Assembly: GCF_002838835.1 (NCBI RefSeq)
Contig: NZ_NHPP01000002.1
Coordinates: forward strand, 248,001 to 312,000
DNA from: Siphonobacter sp. SORGH_AS_0500
GTDB taxonomy: Bacteria; Bacteroidota; Bacteroidia; Cytophagales; Spirosomataceae
Direction: 5' to 3'
DNA: 64,000 bases
Below are positions 54,911 through 63,190 of the stretch, one piece after another. Made by a program: the position numbers and the translations under genes. The stretch's first letter is position 1. Each line of letters begins with the position of its first letter. The notes under the pieces were generated by a model that had not been told where the DNA came from, made no database searches, and saw only the letters and a program-made list of their open reading frames with translations.

Positions 54911-54929
54911 TCTTTTATCGTTTTGATAT

Positions 54930-54973
54930 AAATGGAAGTAATGTACGATACCTGTACGTTACTTCCATTTTTT
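54930..54973 (+). terminator. Terminator of the ribosomal-protein/tsf operon
   Basis: Stem AAATGGAAGTAA / TTACTTCCATTT (54930-54941 and 54959-54970), inner GTAC pairs, and a T-run. Confidence 0.92.
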
Positions 54974-55069
54974 ATTGGCATGCATCGTCAAAGCTGTACT
55001 CAACTTCGCTTATTTTAGACCTAAGGGTAATTTATTAACCTATGGATTGTGCTTTCATAGTATTATAAG

Positions 55070-55077
55070 TAATTTTG
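55070..55077 (+). promoter_or_regulatory. -7 box of the DUF3078 gene
   Basis: TAATTTTG, matching TAnnTTTG, 25 nt before ATG 55103. No full -33 TTTG at the right distance. Confidence 0.5.
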
Positions 55078-55102
55078 CCTATCATTCTATCCGACGACTT
55101 AT

Positions 55103-56062
55103 ATGGTATCAAAAAGACTACTTCTTTCCATTTTACCCTTTTTATTTTTCTCTGTTGTTTCATTTGCTCAAACCACACCTTCAGCAACGCCTGCCATTAA
55201 AGACACCACTTATTGGAAGACCAAGAAAGAGTTTGGTCTGAATTTTAATCAGGGCTCATTCAGTGATAACTGGCAGGGCGGGGGTGTTAATAACCTGGGT
55301 TTAGGATCTTTCTTTAATGCCAAAGGCGAATACCGTAAGGACCGCGACAGTTGGGTTAATGACTTTCAAAGTCAGTTTGGTTTTCAGAAAATTAAAGGAC
55401 AGGAATTTCGTAAAAGTATTGACCGTTTATTTTTTGATTCGAAATACGGCAGAAAATTAGGAGCTAAAGCCGATACGCAATGGTCTTTTATTGGTAGCCT
55501 TAACGTTCTGACGCAGTTTGCTAATGGTTTTGATTATAATTATCGATACAGCAATCAAACGTCTCCTCTGATTTCTGGATTATTCACTCCGATATACATC
55601 ACAGAAGGGATTGGTTTTGAATGGCGTCCAGAAACGTTCTTTACTATGAGTTTCTATCCAGGTGCAGTTCGTCACACTATTCTGGGTAATAAAAATTTAT
55701 ATCAGGCTATTGATGCCCGAAATGCTTCCGAATTAGAAGCGGGAAACAAACCTTACGAATTTCTGAATTATGGGATTGCCAAAGGTAAAAGAGCGTTAAC
55801 GGAAGTAGCGATTATGCAGTTAGTAGCCAACTTTGATCGCGATATTGCCAAGAACGTTAACCTGAAATTTCGTTACCAGGCGTTTGCCAGTTTCAGAGAC
55901 TTAGCGGCTATTGATAACCGTATTGATGCCAAATTAACGGCAAAAATTAACCGTTATCTGAATTTTAATTTCGACCTTATTGCTCTTTACGATCAGGATC
56001 AGGTGATGAAAATTCAATATGCTCAGTCGATGGGTTTAGGATTTTTGTATACATTCAAATAA
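55103..56062 (+). CDS. DUF3078 outer-membrane protein
   Basis: 319 residues. Signal peptide MVSKRLLLSILPFLFFSVVS, cut near SFA-QT. The following WKTKKEFGLNFNQGSFSDNW with GGGVNNLGLGSFFNAK is the DUF3078 hallmark, and beta strands run to the C-terminal GLGFLYTFK. Members are Bacteroidota outer-membrane barrels of unknown ligand. Confidence 0.88.
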   Translation: MVSKRLLLSILPFLFFSVVSFAQTTPSATPAIKDTTYWKTKKEFGLNFNQGSFSDNWQGGGVNNLGLGSFFNAKGEYRKDRDSWVNDFQSQFGFQKIKGQEFRKSIDRLFFDSKYGRKLGAKADTQWSFIGSLNVLTQFANGFDYNYRYSNQTSPLISGLFTPIYITEGIGFEWRPETFFTMSFYPGAVRHTILGNKNLYQAIDARNASELEAGNKPYEFLNYGIAKGKRALTEVAIMQLVANFDRDIAKNVNLKFRYQAFASFRDLAAIDNRIDAKLTAKINRYLNFNFDLIALYDQDQVMKIQYAQSMGLGFLYTFK

Positions 56063-56114
56063 CTTACCATTTATTAAGTATATTATTCTGTTTCATATCC
56101 AAAACCCTTTTGAC

Positions 56115-56456
56115 ATGCTAAAAGAATTCAGACAGTTTATCGCTCAGGGTAATGTCCTTGACCTGGCAATTGGTGTTGTAATTGGTGCCGCTTTTGGAAA
56201 AATTACAACGGCTTTGGTCAACAATATTATCATGCCTCCCATTGGCTTATTACTGGCTGGTGTGGACTTTAAGGATGCAAAATGGGTACTAAAGGCTGCC
56301 GACGAAGCCACTAAACAACCCGAAGTTGCCATTACTTATGGAGCATTCTTTCAGGTAGTTATAGAGTTTTTAATTATTGCATGGGTATTATTTCTGGTCG
56401 TAAAAGCAGCCAATCATTCTGGATTAACAGCTAAAAGAGCCGACGAAAAAGCATAA
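56115..56456 (+). CDS. mscL: Large-conductance mechanosensitive channel, copy A
   Basis: 113 residues, shorter than E. coli MscL (136). N-terminal MLKEFRQFIAQGNVLDLAIG, the pore helix GVVIGAAFGKITTALVNNI with the glycine-rich constriction, second helix ITYGAFFQVVIEFLIIAWVL. Opens under membrane tension to release solutes during osmotic downshock. The C-terminal cytoplasmic bundle seen in other MscL is nearly absent (ends KRADEKA). A second mscL copy follows. Confidence 0.93.
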   Translation: MLKEFRQFIAQGNVLDLAIGVVIGAAFGKITTALVNNIIMPPIGLLLAGVDFKDAKWVLKAADEATKQPEVAITYGAFFQVVIEFLIIAWVLFLVVKAANHSGLTAKRADEKA

Positions 56457-56474
56457 TAGTTTATAAGAATTTTG

Positions 56475-56506
56475 AAGGGTTTGACTGAAAAGTCAAACCC
56501 TTTTTT
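56475..56506 (+). terminator. Terminator between the two mscL genes
   Basis: AAGGGTTTGACT-GAAA-AGTCAAACCCTT stem, then a T-run of six, so the two copies are transcribed separately. Confidence 0.92.
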
Positions 56507-56578
56507 GTTTTCATTTAGGCTGGCCCAATTGTTTTTTGTTGTTTCGCGGTTTTTATATTCTAAATGATTTGAATTCGT

Positions 56579-57013
56579 ATGATTAAGAGCTTTTTCTCGT
56601 TCATCAAACGTGGAAATGTCATTGATTTGGCAGTTGGGGTCATTATTGGTGCTGCCTTTGGTAAAATTGTAGATTCAGTGGTGAAAGACCTGATCATGCC
56701 TCTGGTTAGCATTCCAGGCGACGTGGATTTCAGCAATCTGTATGTACCCCTTTCAAGTAAAGTTCCGAAAGGACTAGCCTTAGCCGATGCCCGCAACATT
56801 GGCCCTGTTTTTGCCTGGGGTAACTTTGTAACCGTGGTCATTAACTTCTTTATTCTGGCATTCATCGTTTTTGTGTTGAGTTCGCTTGTGCAGAAGCTGG
56901 TGAAGAAACAGGAGGCCGAAGCCAAAGCAGAGCCACCCACGCTCAGCAAAGAAGAAATCCTGCTGACTGAAATTCGGGATGCCCTACGCGAACAGAATCA
57001 GCGATTGAAATAG
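56579..57013 (+). CDS. mscL: Large-conductance mechanosensitive channel, copy B
   Basis: 144 residues. MIKSFFSFIKRGNVIDLAVG, pore helix GVIIGAAFGKIVDSVVKDL, second helix FVTVVINFFILAFIVFVLSS, and a full C-terminal helix (LSKEEILLTEIRDALREQNQ) that forms the cytoplasmic bundle. Differs from copy A in keeping this bundle and a longer periplasmic loop, so the two are not simple recent duplicates. Confidence 0.94.
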   Translation: MIKSFFSFIKRGNVIDLAVGVIIGAAFGKIVDSVVKDLIMPLVSIPGDVDFSNLYVPLSSKVPKGLALADARNIGPVFAWGNFVTVVINFFILAFIVFVLSSLVQKLVKKQEAEAKAEPPTLSKEEILLTEIRDALREQNQRLK

Positions 57014-57067
57014 CTGAAATAAGGGGTATAGCCCTTAAATTCGCCCCAAACAGATGTAACTCTAGAC

Positions 57068-58432
57068 ATGGCACAAAAGATAGTGGTGTTGGGTGGGGGC
57101 GAAAGCGGCGTAGGAGCGGCCTTGCTGGCTCAGGCTAAAGGATTTGAAGTATTCCTTTCAGATAAAAGCGAACTTGGTGAAAAATACCGTCAACAGTTGG
57201 TGGATAACAAGATCGAATTTGAAGAAAAACAGCATACGGAATCCCGGATTTTTGAGGCGGATGAAGTCATCAAAAGTCCGGGTATTCCCGATCAGGTGCC
57301 TTTGATTAAAGCTCTTCGGGAAAAAGGAATTCCGGTGATTGGGGAAATAGAATTTGCCGCTCGCTATACCAAAGCTAAATTAATTGCCATTACGGGTTCG
57401 AATGGAAAAACGACGACTACCTTACTCACCTACCATTTACTGAAAACGGCAGGCTTGAATGTAGGTTTGGCTGGTAATATTGGGGATAGCTTTGCGAAAC
57501 AGGTTATTGCAGATGCATACGACTATTACGTTCTGGAAATCAGTAGCTTTATGCTGGATTCCATGTTTGCTTTTAAAGCAGACATTGCCTTATTAACCAA
57601 CATTACACCTGATCACCTCGATCGTTACGGCTACAATTTCCAGAATTACATTGATTCCAAATTCCGTATTCTTCAGAATATGGATGCTGCCGGAACCTTC
57701 ATTTACTGGCAGGAAAGTGAAGCCATTCACCAGGAGTTAAGCAAACGAACCATCGTTCCCCAAACCTTACCCATTTCTACGGAGGTTGTATTGCAGAAAG
57801 GGGGCTCTATTCGTAATCAGAAAATTCAGGCTCAAACACCAAACGGTTCTTTCGAAATTTCGCTGAATGAGTTACCCATCGCCGGAACCCACAATGCTCT
57901 GAATGCAACTAGTGCAATTCTCGCGGCATTGTCCGTGGGCGTTTCCCCCGAAAAATTGAAAGAAGGGTTATTGTCCTTCAAAAATGCTCCGCATCGACTG
58001 GAACCCGTAGGAGAAATTAATGGCATCCGTTTTGTAAACGATTCGAAAGCCACGAATGTAGATTCTGTTTTCTTTGCTCTGGGCAGTTATACGGATCCAC
58101 TGATTCTAATCATTGGCGGCGTAGACAAGGGCAATGATTACACCCAGATTGAGAAACTGGTGGAAGAAAAAGTCAGAGTTATGATTTGCTTGGGAGCGGA
58201 TAATGAGAAGCTCAAAAGTTTTTTTGCAGGTAAAGTTCCCCTCATTCTGGAAACCCAAGACGTTGCTCAGGCTGTTCAATGGGGTTTTGAATACGGAATA
58301 AGCGGGAATATAGTATTACTTTCTCCAGCCTGTGCAAGTTTCGATCTGTTCAAAAATTACGAAGACCGAGGCAACCAATTCCGAACGCAGGTGCAGGAAT
58401 TAATCTTGCGGGAGCAGCCGAAAGAAATCTAG
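57068..58432 (+). CDS. murD: UDP-N-acetylmuramoylalanine--D-glutamate ligase
   Basis: 454 residues. Adds D-Glu to UDP-MurNAc-L-Ala in peptidoglycan precursor synthesis. Parts in order: Rossmann-like start LGGGESGVGAALLA, KSPGIPDQVPL, ATP loop ITGSNGKTTTTLLTYHLL, GNIGDSF, EISSFMLDSM, LTNITPDHLDRYG, NDSKATNVDS, and LLSPACASFDLF. It lies outside a division/cell-wall cluster; no other mur genes of the dcw set are in the window. Confidence 0.97.
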   Translation: MAQKIVVLGGGESGVGAALLAQAKGFEVFLSDKSELGEKYRQQLVDNKIEFEEKQHTESRIFEADEVIKSPGIPDQVPLIKALREKGIPVIGEIEFAARYTKAKLIAITGSNGKTTTTLLTYHLLKTAGLNVGLAGNIGDSFAKQVIADAYDYYVLEISSFMLDSMFAFKADIALLTNITPDHLDRYGYNFQNYIDSKFRILQNMDAAGTFIYWQESEAIHQELSKRTIVPQTLPISTEVVLQKGGSIRNQKIQAQTPNGSFEISLNELPIAGTHNALNATSAILAALSVGVSPEKLKEGLLSFKNAPHRLEPVGEINGIRFVNDSKATNVDSVFFALGSYTDPLILIIGGVDKGNDYTQIEKLVEEKVRVMICLGADNEKLKSFFAGKVPLILETQDVAQAVQWGFEYGISGNIVLLSPACASFDLFKNYEDRGNQFRTQVQELILREQPKEI

Positions 58433-58496
58433 TTACATGGTCATTAGGAAAGTTTTGGAAACACACGGCTGATTTTAGCCCCTGATACAAAGCATC

Positions 58497-59156
58497 ATGA
58501 AAAAATACGCTCTAATCTTTTCCTGTCTGATCACTGGGACGCTCTCGGCTCAGGTAAATACGAATCAGTTTGGGACAAACCAGATTGAAGGTAGCAATCA
58601 GATTGCGGTAGGCACTTACACAGAATATGAAAACCAACCCTACGTTTCTGCGGATTGGAGCAAAGGAATCCTATTAGCTGCCGATGGAAAACGCTATATG
58701 GTGCAAAAACTGAATTACAATGCCTATAACGACCGACCGGAATACCAGGAGCAGGAGAAAACCTTTCAACCTAGGTTTGAGGTAAAGGCTTTTGTATTAG
58801 GAGATACCATCACAGGAGCCAAGTATCGGAAAGGTTTCGCGGCCATCGATCAGCAATCGCCGAAAAGTTTTTATGAAGTTCTGGTAGATCGTCAGGTAAA
58901 ACTTTTAAAGTATACGAAAGCTAACTTACTGGATGTAACCAGTTTTAACTCAGCCACCAGGCAGAAAAAATTTGATTTTAACACCATGTATTACCTTGTA
59001 AAACCCGACCAGAGTATTGTTCGGATTAAGAAGGATAAAAAGTCAATTTTGGAAGCGTTACCTGAGCAGGCCGAGCGAATTGAAGAAATTGCGAAAGAGC
59101 GTAAATCGAAAATGAAAAGCTGGGAAGATATTCAACAGGTACTAGCTGAGTTATAA
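58497..59156 (+). CDS. Secreted protein of unknown function
   Basis: 219 residues. Signal peptide MKKYALIFSCLITGTLSA, cut before QV. Mature part is mainly beta in the first half (NQFGTNQIEGSNQIAVGTY), with charged helices at the end (PEQAERIEEIAKERKSKMKS). No family recognised. Lies 64 nt after murD and may be cotranscribed. Closed by a long hairpin at 59177. Confidence 0.7.
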   Translation: MKKYALIFSCLITGTLSAQVNTNQFGTNQIEGSNQIAVGTYTEYENQPYVSADWSKGILLAADGKRYMVQKLNYNAYNDRPEYQEQEKTFQPRFEVKAFVLGDTITGAKYRKGFAAIDQQSPKSFYEVLVDRQVKLLKYTKANLLDVTSFNSATRQKKFDFNTMYYLVKPDQSIVRIKKDKKSILEALPEQAERIEEIAKERKSKMKSWEDIQQVLAEL

Positions 59157-59176
59157 GAAGATGTTTTCATGTTAGT

Positions 59177-59216
59177 AAAGCCGTAAAGCTCCACCGTCGT
59201 GGAGCTTTACGGCTTT
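59177..59216 (+). terminator. Long perfect hairpin after the secreted protein gene
   Basis: 18-bp stem AAAGCCGTAAAGCTCCAC (59177-59194) and its complement (59199-59216), loop CGTC. No long T-run (GTAGAG follows), so termination strength is uncertain. Confidence 0.75.
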
Positions 59217-60292
59217 GTAGAGATAGTTGCTTCTAAAAAAGGGCAGGAGATCAAAGTCAGCTTGGACCGAAAGCAAAAAAAAGAAGAGGAAAGTCCTCTC
59301 CTTTTTAAGTAATCTGCTCTATTATTATGAAACTGCTTTTACTAAATGTATGAGTATGTGGGAGATGAATAGACCAACGTATGGTTTAAATGAGCTAGTG
59401 ATTTTTGAAAAAGGGAACTAAAAAACCAACTTCTAAAGGTTGGGATAAAGGGGGACCCGAAGGCAATTTTTTACTATTGGTGTTACTTATAGTTGTTATT
59501 TATAGTAAGGATGGGCAATAGGTTCGTTTCGGTAGCTGATAGGAGCTAGGCTAACGATGGACTGCCCGGAAAATTCGTTGAAATAATAATCGCTCTGGCT
59601 TGTAATCAAACGCTGAGGAATAGTAGAAACCCAAAGGCTGATTGAGTTGAGTCTGCTCAGAAAGGCAGTAGTCACCAGGCGGAAATCAGAGGGAAATAGT
59701 TTCATATTGATGTGGAGCAATAGGATTATTTAGAGCAAAGTCAGCATTGGCACCTGAAAAGAATGCTCTGGCATTTTTTGCCTTTCGACCCCTCAAAGAT
59801 GGGGGGTACTACATAGCCATTGATTTAAATTCGATCAAGTGTATAAAAACCCAGGTAATTGGTTTAGGTAGGAGGTTAAATGAAAACCAAAGATTATTCA
59901 GAAGCTGACTAAACTGTAAAAAATGACGCTTTCCCGGTAAAAACAATCAGATAATTCAGGTAGGGTCTATTTATTTTCCGGGTACCTACCTGAGTTACTG
60001 TTCAACGAAAACGAGGAGTAACAAGGCGAAAAGGGCGGAAGAAATTTCAGCCATGACGGCTTCGCGACCTTATGCCAACTGTCATCTCGAACGAAGTAGA
60101 GAGAACCTCTGTAGAAGGGAAAGGGGTAAGGTTAGTAAAGTTTCCCAGAAGCCAAGTAATCTGGTGAAGTCAATAAGATCCTTCGCTTCGCTCTGGATGA
60201 CAGATCGGAAGTGGGTTAGATAGAACGAGATGGAGTCTTCCACCACGAATGAAATAGGCTATTAGTTAAGGCTAGCAACTTTACCTTCCAAC
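59217..60292. other. Gene-free stretch of about 1.1 kb
   Basis: No convincing gene. Two short frames exist (plus 59227-59421, minus 59496-59720) without a known family or a clear start. The right half holds the MITE-like element at 60079-60203. AT-rich, with no promoter that I can assign. Confidence 0.6.
60079..60203. repeat. MITE-like element with CTGTCATC...GATGACAG ends
   Basis: About 125 bp bounded by 8-bp terminal inverted repeats CTGTCATC (60079-60086) and GATGACAG (60196-60203). The left flank reads TCGAACGAAGTAGAGAGAA and the right GATCCTTCGCTTCGCTCTGG, the pattern of a widespread non-coding repeat (CATCCTGAGCG...GAAGGATCT type) known from many bacteria. No transposase nearby. Confidence 0.65.
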
Positions 60293-60322
60293 AAAAAAGA
60301 GGAGCGGTAAGGCTCCTCTTTT
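60293..60322 (-). terminator. Terminator of the secreted isomerase-like gene
   Basis: On the minus strand AAAAGAGGAGC / GCTCCTCTTTT stem with a T-run of six after it (60293-60298). Confidence 0.9.
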
Positions 60323-60348
60323 GTAGTTAGTAATAAGCAAACTATTTA

Positions 60349-61239
60349 TTAGACGTCGCAGATTAAAACCCCCTGCTTTAAGGATGCTAGCATTCCTTCT
60401 TTATCCTTCGGCGTAGGCACAAATTCCTGACCGATGTAACCCTTATACCCCGTTGCTACAATTGCCTTTACAATGGCAGGATAATAGATTTCCTGACGAT
60501 CATCAATCTCTGTCCGGTTAGGCATTCCACCCGTGTGGTAATGACTGATGTACTGGCCATAACGTTGAGCATTACGAATATGATCTCCATGCATAGACTG
60601 CATATGGAAAATGTCATAAAGAAGCTTAAATCGTTCTGAACCAACGGCTTCGCAAAGTGCGGCTCCCCATTGTACCGTATCGCACTGATAATCGGGGTGC
60701 GAATGGCGGGAACTTAATAACTCCATGGTAAGCGTCACCCCGTTTTTCTCGGCTGTAGGCATGATACGCTTTAATACTTTCTGGCAATTCAGAATGCCCT
60801 GATAATCATCAAGTCCGTTACGGTTTCCTGAAAAACAGATCAGGTTGGTAACGCCCGCCGCTTTTGCCTGAGGGATAAGCTCTTCATATAAAGCAACGAG
60901 TTTATCGTGATTTCTGGGATTATTAAAGAAACTGGTCAAACCTGTACCGTCAGGCCATCTATCAGCCTGACCCAGAGCAGAGGTTAAGCCATATTTAGCT
61001 AACGTAGGCCACTCGCTGGGGCCGGTCAATTCAATAGATTCGATGCCAATGTTTTTGCAGGCCTGAGCAAACTCATCCAGAGGAATGGAGCCGAAACACC
61101 AGCGGGAAACTGAATGCTTGATATTACCTTTTAACTTAAGAGGAGCGGAAGCCGAAGCATCCAACGCCGATCCGATCGTGGGAAGTGCTGCCACGGTAGC
61201 TGCTGAAGCCGTTTTCTTCAGCATGGAGCGTCTGTTCAT
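60349..61239 (-). CDS. Secreted TIM-barrel sugar isomerase/epimerase (hydroxypyruvate isomerase-like)
   Basis: 296 residues. N-terminus MNRRSMLKKTASAATVAALP is a twin-arginine-type signal. The remainder is the AP-endonuclease-2-like TIM barrel of xylose-isomerase-type proteins: SVSRWCFGSIPLDEFAQ, GIESIELTGPSEWP, LICFSGNRNG, VTLTMELLSSRHSHPDYQ with the metal-ligand Glu, LLYDIFHMQSMHGD with Asp/His ligands, and GYIGQEFVPTPKD. Closest to hydroxypyruvate isomerase-like secreted proteins; substrate not established. Own terminator; an AT-rich space of 207 bp lies upstream. Confidence 0.87.
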   Translation of the reverse strand: MNRRSMLKKTASAATVAALPTIGSALDASASAPLKLKGNIKHSVSRWCFGSIPLDEFAQACKNIGIESIELTGPSEWPTLAKYGLTSALGQADRWPDGTGLTSFFNNPRNHDKLVALYEELIPQAKAAGVTNLICFSGNRNGLDDYQGILNCQKVLKRIMPTAEKNGVTLTMELLSSRHSHPDYQCDTVQWGAALCEAVGSERFKLLYDIFHMQSMHGDHIRNAQRYGQYISHYHTGGMPNRTEIDDRQEIYYPAIVKAIVATGYKGYIGQEFVPTPKDKEGMLASLKQGVLICDV

Positions 61240-61446
61240 AAATAGGTTATAAAAAGTAAAAACAATGGACTTAAGTTCGCTATATATAGCATAGAGTAAT
61301 AAAGGTCATTTATACCCTTCATGCGTAGAGGTTCATCAGCAATTTTAAGCATCTGCTTGGTTAAGAGCCGATTTGACGGGTTTAATGCCTACTCATAATG
61401 GGTAACGTTTTATAAGTAATAAATCGCATATCCAAGTAAAAAACAA

Positions 61447-61734
61447 TTATAGAATGGCTTCCCTAAAGGGTTTGATTTCAACGCGATCCCATACGTTTTG
61501 TGTTAAATAAGGTTCGGTTTCGAGCCATTTCATGAGTTGAAATTCTTCGGGGAAATTCATGATAACAACGGAACCGATCATTTGACCCGCTTCCGATAAT
61601 AAAGCTCCTCCGAATAGAAAATTTCCGCTCGCTTTTAACTCCCGCATCCGGTCTAAATGAGCGGGACGGGCCTGTAAACGTCGTTCGGGAGCCTGCTCGT
61701 CAGTAAAGTCATAGGCTTGAATATGATACTGCAT
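61447..61734 (-). CDS. YciI-like protein
   Basis: 95 residues from ATG 61734, one base after the stop of the HIT gene, so both form one unit; a longer frame extends upstream but overlaps the HIT gene. MQYHIQAYDFTDEQAPERR, RPAHLDRMRELKASGNFLFG and GSVVIMNFPEEFQLMKWLET follow the YciI/YCII pattern (ferredoxin-like fold, conserved His-Asp pair). Members act in small-molecule dehydrochlorination or are uncharacterised; function here unknown. Confidence 0.87.
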   Translation of the reverse strand: MQYHIQAYDFTDEQAPERRLQARPAHLDRMRELKASGNFLFGGALLSEAGQMIGSVVIMNFPEEFQLMKWLETEPYLTQNVWDRVEIKPFREAIL

Positions 61735-61735
61735 A

Positions 61736-62131
61736 TTATTCCAGATTAGCCTTGATCCGCTCTGCAATGGCTGCCATTTCCTCCGCAGGAAGCTGAAGTT
61801 TAGGGTTAGCAAAATTCATATCCCGCATGGACTGCATTGGCACGAGGTGGACGTGTGTATGCGGAACTTCCAGTCCGATCACGGTGACGCCCAAACGCAA
61901 ACAGGGGCAAGCCTTTTTGATGGCCGGAGCAATTTTCTTGGCTACCAGCATCAAGCCCGCCAGCGTGTCGTCGTCAAGGTCAAAAATATAATCAACTTCT
62001 TTTTTCGGAACGACCAGTGTATGGCCCGGAACCAGAGGAAAAACGTCCAGAAAAGCTATAAATTGATCGTCTTCGTAGACTTTATGAGCGGGGATTTCTC
62101 CCTGAATAATACGGGTGAAGATAGAAGCCAT
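61736..62131 (-). CDS. HIT family protein (histidine triad nucleotide hydrolase)
   Basis: 131 residues. SIFTRIIQGEIPAHKVYEDD, FLDVFPLVPGHTLVVPKKEV and the histidine triad HTHVHLVPMQSM with three His at one-residue spacing. Hydrolyses adenosine nucleotide phosphoramidates (HinT-like). First gene of a two-gene unit with the YciI-like gene. Confidence 0.95.
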   Translation of the reverse strand: MASIFTRIIQGEIPAHKVYEDDQFIAFLDVFPLVPGHTLVVPKKEVDYIFDLDDDTLAGLMLVAKKIAPAIKKACPCLRLGVTVIGLEVPHTHVHLVPMQSMRDMNFANPKLQLPAEEMAAIAERIKANLE

Positions 62132-62210
62132 AGCTAAAATGTTTTACGTGACAGAGCATCACATGATCTCAAAAGTAAGGAGAAGAAGTTCAGAAAAATA
62201 GTAGGGACAC

Positions 62211-62242
62211 AAAAACGAGGCCCAACGTAATGTCGGGCCTCG
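62211..62242 (-). terminator. Terminator of greA
   Basis: Minus strand CGAGGCCC / GGGCCTCG stem (62216-62223 and 62235-62242), then five T's (62211-62215). Confidence 0.9.
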
Positions 62243-62264
62243 TGCGTATTTCAAATCGTTAGGA

Positions 62265-62738
62265 TTAACGAGTGATTTCTAATACTTCAAATTCAGCTTT
62301 ACCATTAGGTAAAAGAATCTCAGCGAATTCGCCTACCTGTTTTCCTAACAAACCTTTACCAATGGGTGACTGAACGGAGATTTTACCCGTTTTTACGTCA
62401 GCTTCCGTTTCGGCAACTAATGTGTAGGTAGCAACCATATTGTTCCGCTTGTTTTTAATCTTCACGGTTGACATGATGGCCACTTTAGAGCTATCAATAA
62501 TGGACTCGTCCAGAATTCGGGCGTTGGCCAGTAATTGTTCCAGTTTAGAAATTTTCAATTCGTGCAGACCCTGAGCTTCTTTGGCTGCATCGTATTCAGC
62601 ATTCTCTGATAAATCTCCTTTATCGCGAGCTTCGGCAATTTGGTGGGCAATATGTGACCGACCTTTTGTTTTCAGTTCGTGTAATTCTGCTTTTAGCTTA
62701 TTCAGCCCTTCCTCGGTATAATAGGCTATATTTCCCAT
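62265..62738 (-). CDS. greA: Transcription elongation factor GreA
   Basis: 157 residues. Rescues stalled RNA polymerase by stimulating transcript cleavage. N-terminal coiled-coil with the catalytic-tip signature GDLSENAEYDAAKEAQ, then the C-terminal FKBP-like domain with SPIGKGLLGKQVGEFAEI. Well separated unit with its terminator; no -7 box that I trust was seen upstream. Confidence 0.96.
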   Translation of the reverse strand: MGNIAYYTEEGLNKLKAELHELKTKGRSHIAHQIAEARDKGDLSENAEYDAAKEAQGLHELKISKLEQLLANARILDESIIDSSKVAIMSTVKIKNKRNNMVATYTLVAETEADVKTGKISVQSPIGKGLLGKQVGEFAEILLPNGKAEFEVLEITR

Positions 62739-63190
62739 ATCCAGTAATCTAAATTTATAGGTTTGACTTTAGTAATGGCCTTATCATCCTCAGCCACAGA
62801 TGAAATTAGAAAGCGGAAGCACAGGAAAAAAAACAGGTAGTTGTGATGGTAACAGCCTGTTTTTCAGTGTTCCTGTGCTTCGGTACTTCTAACGTAATGA
62901 CAAAAAAAAAGAACGGTGACAAGACCGCTCTGGTTACTCAAAAAAATTTTATGAGTGCAGAATCAATCTTCTCGCCGAAAAGTTCCTTCCCTACAGATTC
63001 CGTAGAGATTGGTTGAACAAAGTTAGCACATTCTACAGCAAAAGCAAGCAAAAATGAAAGTCTTTTCCCGGCAGAAAGGGTAACTCGATGAGTCTTAACG
63101 TCAGAAAGTATTTAAGTTTGCATTTCTGCATGGTAACAACAGGGTAGCATCCCTTTCGTTGACTTATCTTTAGAACAAGTAAAGGAACTT
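62739..63190. other. Divergent intergenic region with a bulged hairpin
   Basis: 450 bp between greA and fmt. It contains GAAGCACAGGAA / TTCCTGTGCTTC (62816-62827 and 62870-62881) with an inner AAAAACAGG / CCTGTTTTT pair, a long bulged hairpin of unknown role. No gene. A TATCTTTA at about 63166-63173, close to TAnnTTTG, may be the fmt -7 box. Confidence 0.6.

Noticed and set aside
59496-59720. 74-codon minus-strand frame
   Set aside because: No clear start or family; neighbouring DNA is non-coding. Kept only as a possible relic.
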